Made by a program: the position numbers and the translations under genes. The notes below the pieces were generated by a model that made no database searches, was not told where the DNA came from, and worked only from the letters and a program-made list of their open reading frames with translations. A DNA stretch of 15,798 nucleotides from Gammaproteobacteria bacterium (lineage in GTDB: Bacteria > Pseudomonadota > Gammaproteobacteria > Arenicellales > Poriferihabitantaceae): NCBI GenBank assembly GCA_009839585.1, contig VXPI01000228.1, forward strand, positions 1 to 15,798. Reading direction: 5' to 3'. Positions 10,067 to 15,798 of this stretch are shown here, piece after piece; within the stretch, counting starts at the first letter, position 1; the number at the start of each line of letters is the position of its first letter.

Positions 10067-11617
10067 CTACCACTTGCAAATCACCTCGCTGCCAGCATTC
10101 GGCTCAGGCGGAAACCGCTCCCTGAGAATTGACGAAAGGTCTTTCACAAGCGATGCCATGGCCGGGGACTGAAACAGGTTGAAATGCTCGCCAGGATCTG
10201 TCTCAAGATCAAAAAGTTCACCCCATTCGGGGTGTTCGGGGTAGCGCGTCAGACGCCATTTCTCGGTCTGGACCGTCTGGTTGTACAAATCCTTTCTGGC
10301 TGTAGGATGGTATTCGCCTAAATTGAACTCCCTGAAACAACCAGCCGAACTTCCTTTCAGCAATGACCTGAGACTCTTTCCGTCTCCTGCCGGCATCGCA
10401 TCCTGAATCCCCGCAAGATCAAGAACCGTCGGAGCAAGATCGACATGCCCGGTCAAGGCCCCGACACAAAGTCCGGGAGTAATATCCGGCCCCCTCATCA
10501 GCATGGGAACTTCGGTCACCTGCCTATATGATGCCGGACCCTTGTGCAGGATACCATGATCTCCAAGATATTCCCCATGATCGGACGTGAAGACAACGAC
10601 CGTATCCTCCGTAAAGCCCTTGTCCGAAAGCGCTCCGAGTATCCTGCCGACCCCGTCGTCGATCATTTCGATCATCGCATAGGTATAGGCAGTCGCCTTT
10701 TGTAACGAACTCTCGCTTATCCGGTCGGTCGTCAGCAACGCTCCAGCTTCAAGTCCTTCATCCGCCGCCCAATAGCTTTCCCTGAAACTGCCGGACCATG
10801 GATACAAATCGCCACAGTATGGCGGTATTCGCTCCTGCTCCCCGTTCGCCACCGCTGGCCGCGGCATTGCCTGCCAATCGTACCGGGCAGCATACTCGGA
10901 AGGTGGGTCGAACGGATGGTGAGGATCGGGATAGGAAACGAATAGGAAAAACGGCTGTCTGCTGTCTCGGTTAGTAATTGCCATTGAATCAAGAAAAGAC
11001 ACGGCAAGGTCGCTAATCCAGGTGTTGTAATGCAGTTCAACGGGTATTGCACTTTGCCATATCTTGTCAAGATCCTCCGGCACCGGCTCATGAGCGGATT
11101 CCGGTAGCAACTTGTGCCATTCACCCGGTGCTACCACTTTCAGCCAGTTCGCATAGTGACCGGCCAGATGTGCAGTATCGGATTCTCCCAGAAGCAGATC
11201 GACCGTCTGGTAGCCATAATACGGCCCATTCCAGTCTTCTGAACCCGGCTTCTTCCAGAACGCACGGGAATCCGGCATATTGCGTTCAGCCGGAGCGAGT
11301 AGCGGTTGCAGATGCTGCTTGCCCACGCCATGCGTCCGGTATCCGTTTGCGGACAGCGCCGCAGGCAATGTGGGCACACTCTCTGACAAGGACATGCCAT
11401 TTACGACCAGCCCATGGTGTCTGGGATAAAGCCCAGTAACCATGGTGGCCCGACTTGGAGAACATATCTGCATTGGCGTGATATGGCGATCGAACCTGAC
11501 ACCCTCACGGGCGATGGAATCGATATTCGGAGTTCTCGCGAAAGAGTTGCCGTAGCAACCCATGCTATCAGACCGCTGTTGGTCAGTGCAAATCAGGATG
11601 AAATTGGGCCTTCTCAT
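10067..11617 (-). CDS. Type I cysteine sulfatase (arylsulfatase / choline-sulfatase-like; possible phosphonate monoester hydrolase)
   Basis: From ATG 11617 the product has 516 residues, normal for the alkaline-phosphatase-superfamily sulfatases, which hydrolyse sulfate or related esters. The signature CSPSR (Cys52 to Arg56) marks the cysteine that is converted to formylglycine. Metal and active-site segments include TDQQR (11-15), Lys100 in GVGKQHL, DPHHPFDPP (231-239) and SDHGEYLGDH (345-354). Lys359 follows. No signal peptide is visible, so it is probably cytoplasmic. The frame extends 26 codons further upstream, but those residues do not resemble the family and the predicted promoter lies there. 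No maturase or sulfate-ester transporter lies nearby. The substrate is unknown; the DPHHPFDPP style is shared with choline sulfatases and phosphonate monoester hydrolases. Confidence 0.9.
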   Translation of the reverse strand: MRRPNFILICTDQQRSDSMGCYGNSFARTPNIDSIAREGVRFDRHITPMQICSPSRATMVTGLYPRHHGLVVNGMSLSESVPTLPAALSANGYRTHGVGKQHLQPLLAPAERNMPDSRAFWKKPGSEDWNGPYYGYQTVDLLLGESDTAHLAGHYANWLKVVAPGEWHKLLPESAHEPVPEDLDKIWQSAIPVELHYNTWISDLAVSFLDSMAITNRDSRQPFFLFVSYPDPHHPFDPPSEYAARYDWQAMPRPAVANGEQERIPPYCGDLYPWSGSFRESYWAADEGLEAGALLTTDRISESSLQKATAYTYAMIEMIDDGVGRILGALSDKGFTEDTVVVFTSDHGEYLGDHGILHKGPASYRQVTEVPMLMRGPDITPGLCVGALTGHVDLAPTVLDLAGIQDAMPAGDGKSLRSLLKGSSAGCFREFNLGEYHPTARKDLYNQTVQTEKWRLTRYPEHPEWGELFDLETDPGEHFNLFQSPAMASLVKDLSSILRERFPPEPNAGSEVICKW

Positions 11618-11650
11618 GCACTTCACCCGACAGTGAGTAAACGAAAATCC

Positions 11651-11679
11651 ATGATATTCGATACACAATGGTATTGCAA
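11651..11679 (-). promoter_or_regulatory. Predicted sigma-70 promoter of the sulfatase gene
   Basis: On the minus strand TTGCAA (11679-11674, four of six) and TATCAT (11656-11651, five of six) are 17 bases apart. The start of transcription would be near 11644, leaving a leader of about 27 bases with a GGGTGAAG stretch close to ATG 11617. It supports the sulfatase being transcribed separately from parAB and supports the shorter start codon. Confidence 0.45.
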
Positions 11680-11771
11680 AGCACGATGGAACCAAGATGC
11701 CTCATAGAGATAGCGGAGTGAATTAGAAGTGTCGTTCCAATGCGAGACGCACGGACACCTGTCATACAGCA

Positions 11772-12671
11772 TTACTTTATACGCTCAATAATGCCATCGA
11801 GCTCATCCAGAGAATGATAGTGAATAATGAGTTTCCCCTTGTTTGTGCCATGTTGGATATCGACCCTGGAACCAATCCTGGTCGACAAGGATTCCACGGT
11901 ATTCTGAATATCCCGACTCAGTTTCTGTTTCCTGTCTGGCTTTCCCGGACCATTGCTGTTTTTCAACCATTGCCTGACCAGAGATTCCGTTTGCCTGACC
12001 GAAAGGCTCTTCTCTACAATCTTCAGGGCCACGCGCTTTTGCTGAGGTTCTGGTAATGCCAATAGGGCGCGGGCATGACCCATCTCCAGTCTGCCTTCCT
12101 GAAGAAGCTCCAGAGATGTATTTCCGAGATTAAGCAGTCTGATTAGGTTGGTAACATGAGATCTTGAACATCCAACAACACTGGCCACCTCATCATGGGT
12201 CAGATTGAATTCATCCAGCAAGCGTTTAAAGCCTCTTGCCATTTCCAGCACATTGAGATCCTGACGCTGGATGTTTTCAACCAGCGCTGCCGCCATCGCG
12301 GCCTGATCATCAATCTGACGGATAACGACCGGAACCGTATCAAGTCCGGCAAGCTGCGCCCCCCTCCAGCGCCGTTCTCCGGCCACTATTTCGTATCCAT
12401 GGTCCGAGATTTGACGAACCAGCAGTGGCTGCAAAATTCCCTGCGTGCGAATCGACTTCGCTAATTCTTCGAGTTCCTGGGTATCAAAGTTTTTTCGTGG
12501 CTGGTATTTGCCTTGGGTAAGCTGTGTGATCGATATTTCTTTCAGACGACCTGACTTTGAGATGGAAGTATCCGATAAGCCTCTCGAACCTTCAACAGTC
12601 TGAGTGGTTGTCTTGATATCATCAAGCAAGGCTCCCAGGCCTCGCCCCAGGCGACTTTTTTTCTCAGCCAT
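11772..12671 (-). CDS. parB: Chromosome partitioning protein ParB (parS-binding CTPase clamp)
   Basis: This 299-residue ParB/Spo0J protein binds parS near the origin and spreads as a CTP-dependent DNA clamp. The N-terminal LGRGLGALLDD (8-18) is the usual ParA-stimulating tail. The CTP-binding motif is GERRWRGAQLAG (98-109), followed by VENIQRQDLNVLE (131-143). The helix-turn-helix is at about 158-180 (THDEVASVVGCSRSHVTNLI). The C-terminal region ends with the dimerisation segment SLDELDGIIERIK. Its ATG overlaps the parA stop by one base (TGATG), so the two are translated together. In many gammaproteobacteria atpI follows directly; here the sulfatase gene follows after about 150 bases. Confidence 0.97.
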   Translation of the reverse strand: MAEKKSRLGRGLGALLDDIKTTTQTVEGSRGLSDTSISKSGRLKEISITQLTQGKYQPRKNFDTQELEELAKSIRTQGILQPLLVRQISDHGYEIVAGERRWRGAQLAGLDTVPVVIRQIDDQAAMAAALVENIQRQDLNVLEMARGFKRLLDEFNLTHDEVASVVGCSRSHVTNLIRLLNLGNTSLELLQEGRLEMGHARALLALPEPQQKRVALKIVEKSLSVRQTESLVRQWLKNSNGPGKPDRKQKLSRDIQNTVESLSTRIGSRVDIQHGTNKGKLIIHYHSLDELDGIIERIK

Positions 12672-13465
12672 CAGCCAGCGCCTCCATGTACTTCGATCAT
12701 CACCTGGGGGGGCTTTCTCAATACCTCACTGGCCAATGCCACGTAGGCTTTTGAACCTGAACACTTCCGGTCATATTCCAGAATCGGTTGTCCATAACTT
12801 GGTGCTTCCGCCAAGCGCACATTTCTCGGGATAACGGTCCTGTACAAGCTGTCCGGAAAATGCGTGCCGAGCTGTTCTGAAACCTCGATTGAAAGCCGGT
12901 TACGGACATCATACATAGTTCGAACCAAGCCTGCGATTTTCAAATCCGGATTCAGTTTTTCTCGAACCAGTTCGATCGTCTTGATCAGGTTTGACAGGCC
13001 TTCCAGCGCATAATATTCGCACTGCACCGGCACCAGCACCTCATTAGCGGCAGCCAGTGCATTGATAGTCAGGATATTCAAGGTCGGTGCACAGTCAATG
13101 AGGATGAAATCATAGTCCGAGTCGATTTTCCCCAAGGCATGCTTCAGCCGAAATTCCTTATCCGAAAACATCCCCAACTCGACTTGAGCCCCCACCAGAT
13201 CCCGGTGGGATGGTGCGACATGAAAACCATGATCGGTTTGACATAATGCATCGCCGATTTCTATTGTGCCCAGCAATACCTGATAAATGCTTGCCTCAAG
13301 ATGATTAATCGCAATTCCACTACCACCGGAAGCATTTCCCTGCGGATCCATATCAACGAGTAACACGCTGTAACCCGCATAGGCCAGTGTGGATGCAAGA
13401 TTGACTGCGGTCGTGGTTTTTCCCACGCCGCCTTTCTGATTGGTAATGGCAATGGTTCGAGGCAT
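12671..13465 (-). CDS. parA: Chromosome partitioning ATPase ParA (Soj family)
   Basis: The product has 264 residues, usual for chromosomal ParA. It is a DNA-binding ATPase that cycles on the nucleoid and moves ParB-parS complexes. The deviant Walker A is KGGVGKTTT (11-19), Walker A' is DMDPQGNA (38-45) and Walker B is ILIDCAPTL (121-129). I chose ATG 13465, which lies two bases after the rsmG stop. A TTG at 13471 would add two residues and overlap rsmG, but the family begins at MPRTIAITNQKGG. Tight packing with rsmG upstream and parB downstream points to one transcript. Confidence 0.97.
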   Translation of the reverse strand: MPRTIAITNQKGGVGKTTTAVNLASTLAYAGYSVLLVDMDPQGNASGGSGIAINHLEASIYQVLLGTIEIGDALCQTDHGFHVAPSHRDLVGAQVELGMFSDKEFRLKHALGKIDSDYDFILIDCAPTLNILTINALAAANEVLVPVQCEYYALEGLSNLIKTIELVREKLNPDLKIAGLVRTMYDVRNRLSIEVSEQLGTHFPDSLYRTVIPRNVRLAEAPSYGQPILEYDRKCSGSKAYVALASEVLRKPPQVMIEVHGGAG

Positions 13466-13467
13466 GT

Positions 13468-14106
13468 TCAAAACTCTATCACAACCAGATTCCGATCCGC
13501 GTTCAGGTATGGAACATGTAATTCTACAATGGATAGTTCACGAACCCTCTCAATAGCCAGATTGCGGATTTCTGATTCAGGGGGCTTCCCTTTCATGATC
13601 AGAAGCCGCTTACCAGGATGGCAAAGGGCTTGAGCCTGTCCAAGAATTCGTTCAATGGAACCAACCGCCCGTGCTGTTAGGGTATGAAAAGGCTGGGCTG
13701 GGCGGTGGTTCTCAACTCTCTCATGGATGACGCTGACATTGCCCAATTCCAGCTGGGATACGACATGGCCGAGAAACTCGGTCTTCTTTTTGCTACTGTC
13801 CAGAAGCACGGTTTGAATATCAGGATGTGTTATCGCGATGGGTAGACCGGGAAAGCCGCCTCCGCTTCCGATATCCAGCAATCGTGTCCCTCGGATATAG
13901 GGAAAAATAGCAAGGGAGTCGAGAATATGCCGGATTATCATTTGTTCAGCATCAAGGATTGATGTCAAATTCACCCGTCGACTCCACCTGACGATATGCT
14001 CAATGTGCATCTCAAGCGCTCGTAGCTGCTGTTCTGACAGTTCAAGGCCGAGGAGGCTGCATCCCTCAAGGAGCAGGCGAGACGCTGGCAACCTATCTGA
14101 TTTCAT
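13468..14106 (-). CDS. rsmG: 16S rRNA (guanine-527-N7)-methyltransferase RsmG (GidB)
   Basis: The 212-residue protein is of normal length. It methylates N7 of G527 in the 530 loop of 16S rRNA; loss gives low-level streptomycin resistance in other bacteria. The SAM-binding motif LLDIGSGGGFPGLPIAI lies at 76-92. RVNLTSILD (44-52) and HILDSLA (60-66) are RsmG signatures. A lysine-rich DSSKKKTEFL (103-112) follows the second SAM strand. The stop is two bases before parA. The usual upstream partner mnmG is absent. The 54 bases before the start hold two copies of ATGCCGGGA (plus-strand reading, 14117-14125 and 14146-14154). Confidence 0.97.
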   Translation of the reverse strand: MKSDRLPASRLLLEGCSLLGLELSEQQLRALEMHIEHIVRWSRRVNLTSILDAEQMIIRHILDSLAIFPYIRGTRLLDIGSGGGFPGLPIAITHPDIQTVLLDSSKKKTEFLGHVVSQLELGNVSVIHERVENHRPAQPFHTLTARAVGSIERILGQAQALCHPGKRLLIMKGKPPESEIRNLAIERVRELSIVELHVPYLNADRNLVVIEF

Positions 14107-14160
14107 CCGTCAATTCATGCCGGGACTCAATGAAACCTGACGGCAATGCCGGGATTACTC

Positions 14161-14793
14161 CTACAATACTTCATAGACATAGGCCGTGGTTAGAATATCG
14201 GGCTCGCCAGTCGGCATTGCCGGATATTCTTCCGACTGATAAATCTTCTTCCATAATCCCGAGTTTTCATATTCCCGTAAGGCTGCCGGATAAGCGGGGT
14301 CAACATCGTCATCGGTTCGGATATTGACAATGATCTTTCCCTGGCTCCGGGTTACCCTGATGATCTCCATAAAGGAATGAGGAGGCGCATGACCCGGGGT
14401 AATGGTTCCGGTGGTAATTGCATTGGCAAATGTATCATCGGCAAAGTCCAGCTCTTGCCCGAGTGTCATCGGGTAAAGGCTGGAATAGATTCCTTTTGGC
14501 CTTGCCACACTCAGCATCCCTTCCGACATGTCTATTCCCACGATGTCGGAATATCCGCACAAGTGAAGCAACTCACCCTGCAATCCAGTCCCACAACCTG
14601 CATCCAGTATCTTGCCTTGTTCCAGACCGACAAAGCGTGCGAAGACGGTAGCGGCAACAAACGGGAATCGGGCTCCCCAGGACAGAACATCCTGTTCGTA
14701 TTGATGCGCCCATTGATCATATGCCTGTGCGGACTGTTCATCCGATGTTGCATTATAGACGTCTTGAATGATCTTGTGCTGTTTCTTCGACAT
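14161..14793 (-). CDS. Class I SAM-dependent methyltransferase, METTL27 (WBSCR27)-like
   Basis: The product is a 210-residue single-domain methyltransferase. Motif I is ILDAGCGTGLQGELL (62-76) and the acidic end of strand 2 is VGIDMS (85-90). The N-terminal VYNATSDEQSAQAYDQWAHQYEQD and the later GTITPGHAPPHS (129-140) are typical of the WBSCR27/METTL27 group. Members bind SAM, but their physiological substrate is not established, so none is given here. The gene precedes rsmG by 54 bases on the same strand and may be co-transcribed with it. Its 5' leader carries a perfect 7-bp hairpin. ATG 14793 lacks a clear ribosome-binding site. Confidence 0.85.
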   Translation of the reverse strand: MSKKQHKIIQDVYNATSDEQSAQAYDQWAHQYEQDVLSWGARFPFVAATVFARFVGLEQGKILDAGCGTGLQGELLHLCGYSDIVGIDMSEGMLSVARPKGIYSSLYPMTLGQELDFADDTFANAITTGTITPGHAPPHSFMEIIRVTRSQGKIIVNIRTDDDVDPAYPAALREYENSGLWKKIYQSEEYPAMPTGEPDILTTAYVYEVL

Positions 14794-14855
14794 GCTGGAT
14801 ACGTGCTGCCGGAATATTCTCCAGACAGAAACTGCTATCTCCTTTATCTCTCGGT

Positions 14856-14876
14856 TCCGGTTTCATCAGAACCGGA
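14856..14876 (-). other. Perfect 7-bp stem-loop in the methyltransferase leader
   Basis: TCCGGTT (14856-14862) pairs perfectly with AACCGGA (14870-14876) around a 7-base loop, about 63 bases upstream of the methyltransferase ATG. On the minus strand no T run follows, so it is not an intrinsic terminator. A role in mRNA stability or as a protein-binding site is possible but unproven. Confidence 0.4.
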
Positions 14877-14965
14877 TATATCAGAGAATGAATAGTCATG
14901 TCCGGTTTACTGGAGCATGATGACAGATTCATCTACCGAGACAATCCAGTCTCATTGTAGCATCA

Positions 14966-15019
14966 CACGAAACTTTCTGATTTTCTGGTGAACCGCTCTC
15001 GGGCGTACCCAGTTTCGTG
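14966..15019. repeat. 9-bp perfect inverted repeat spanning 54 bases
   Basis: CACGAAACT (14966-14974) and AGTTTCGTG (15011-15019) are exact reverse complements separated by 36 bases. The inner sequence includes a short GGG-CGTA-CCC mini-hairpin at 15001-15010. It lies downstream of the pckA stop and could be a 3'-end structure of that transcript or a remnant of a mobile repeat. Confidence 0.5.
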
Positions 15020-15134
15020 CATCATGGATAGACGAAATTCAGGGCTTCCATGTCACTGCCTCATTGGCAGCCGCAAATGTTTGTTTCGCGAGAACCCTTT
15101 GGCTTTTACAGCGGTCTTTATTGCGTACTCGATC

Positions 15135-15798
15135 TTAATTGATCAGTTGCGGCCCGTGGTCGATCAATGCCCGAGCTTCGGACAAGTCGGTATATTTCTT
15201 GAAATTCTCAATGAACAGATTAGCCAGATGCTCGGCTTTCTGAGTCCATTCTGCGGGGTTGGAATAGGTATTTCTGGGATCCAGAATGGTCAAGTCTACA
15301 CCTTCAATTCGATCGGGGATTGCCAAATTGAATATCGGCAAAACAGAAGTCGATGCGTTATCAATTTTACCTTCAACAATGGCCGAAACGATGCGTCGTG
15401 TCGCCTTGATGGAAATACGCTCACCTGTTCCGTTCCAACCGGTGTTTACCAGATAGGCCGTTGCTCCGTTGGCCTCCATCTTGCGTACCAGTTCTTGGGC
15501 ATAACGGATCGGATGCAGGCTGAGAAATGCCGAACCGAAACAGGCCGAAAATGTCGGAACCGGCTCATCAATACCCAACTCAGTGCCAGCCAGTTTTGCG
15601 GTGAAGCCAGAAAGAAAATGATATTTGGTCTGTTCTGGGGTTAATTTTGCAACTGGTGGCAACACCCCAAACGCATCGGCAGACAGAAACACGACCTGAC
15701 TCGCAGGACCGCTCTTAGATACGGGGCTGCCGATATTGTCAATTTGGTAGATCGGATAGGAAACTCGAGAATTCTGGGTGATGGAATCATCGTGGTAG
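15135..15798 (-). CDS. pckA: Phosphoenolpyruvate carboxykinase (ATP), C-terminal part (gene continues beyond window)
   Basis: The frame is open from the window edge to the TAA at 15137-15135 and gives about 220 residues, a bit under half of the usual 520-540. The enzyme converts oxaloacetate and ATP to PEP, CO2 and ADP, the first committed step of gluconeogenesis. Recognisable segments are [74 protein letters not shown] and LDPRNTY, all matching the ATP-type (not GTP-type) enzyme. The N-terminal substrate domain and the kinase P-loop lie outside the window. An internal GTG at 15692 is not the start. Confidence 0.97.
   Translation of the reverse strand, partial: YHDDSITQNSRVSYPIYQIDNIGSPVSKSGPASQVVFLSADAFGVLPPVAKLTPEQTKYHFLSGFTAKLAGTELGIDEPVPTFSACFGSAFLSLHPIRYAQELVRKMEANGATAYLVNTGWNGTGERISIKATRRIVSAIVEGKIDNASTSVLPIFNLAIPDRIEGVDLTILDPRNTYSNPAEWTQKAEHLANLFIENFKKYTDLSEARALIDHGPQLIN

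Larger units (their letters stand above)
14794..15134. other. Intergenic region between pckA and the methyltransferase gene
   Basis: This 341-base stretch has no supportable gene; the open frame from 14988 on the plus strand is the reverse of pckA. It holds a 7-bp perfect hairpin TCCGGTT/AACCGGA (14856-14876) and a 9-bp inverted repeat CACGAAACT (14966-14974) with AGTTTCGTG (15011-15019). On the minus strand there is an extended -10-like TGCTACAAT (14962-14954), which could start a transcript for the methyltransferase gene. No good -35 box accompanies it. No T-tract terminator for pckA was found. Confidence 0.5.

Noticed and set aside
14856..14876. CTGATGA in the loop of the leader hairpin, resembling the hammerhead ribozyme core
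   Set aside because: A hammerhead also needs a second stem followed by GAAA and a third stem with a cleavage triplet. None of these is arranged correctly here.
14988..15644. 218-codon open frame on the plus strand
   Set aside because: Most of it is antisense to pckA, which is unmistakable; the translated protein has no family features.

Overview
The window is a bacterial chromosome segment, most likely from a gammaproteobacterium. The F1Fo ATP synthase subunits read very close to the Escherichia coli proteins in length and motif, and the order rsmG-parA-parB followed by atpI-B-E-F-H-A-G-D-C is the classic proteobacterial arrangement. I cannot place it to order or genus. Apart from the first two genes, every gene lies on the minus strand.

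Layout. 1-1136 (+): the 3' end of an unidentified gene closed by a strong hairpin, then a beta-hydroxyacid dehydrogenase (HIBADH family) that converges on the atp operon. 1164-8343 (-): a complete nine-gene atp operon with a good promoter just upstream of atpI at 8381-8409. 8344-11700 (-): an accessory block sitting between parB and atpI. It holds a VapBC-type toxin-antitoxin pair, a frameshifted and 3'-truncated IS5-family transposase remnant of visibly higher GC, and a cysteine-type sulfatase with its own promoter. 11772-14106 (-): parB, parA and rsmG, tightly packed. 14161-14793 (-): a class I SAM methyltransferase resembling METTL27, in the place where mnmG (gidA) often sits. 15135-15798 (-): the C-terminal part of ATP-dependent PEP carboxykinase, pckA, cut by the window edge.

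How the genes work together. The atp genes make the complete proton-driven ATP synthase. ParA and ParB segregate the chromosome, and RsmG methylates 16S rRNA. These are housekeeping functions. The sulfatase, VapBC pair and IS remnant form a small accessory insertion that has separated parB from atpI without breaking either operon.

The most interesting details are regulatory. The vapB promoter overlaps an 18-bp imperfect palindrome and predicts a start of transcription on, or within a few bases of, the antitoxin ATG, so the message may be leaderless. A 12-bp tandem repeat abuts the atp promoter. I found no CRISPR array, rRNA, tRNA, convincing parS or oriC. I see no clear sign of a wholly new multi-gene system; most of the window is conserved core genome.
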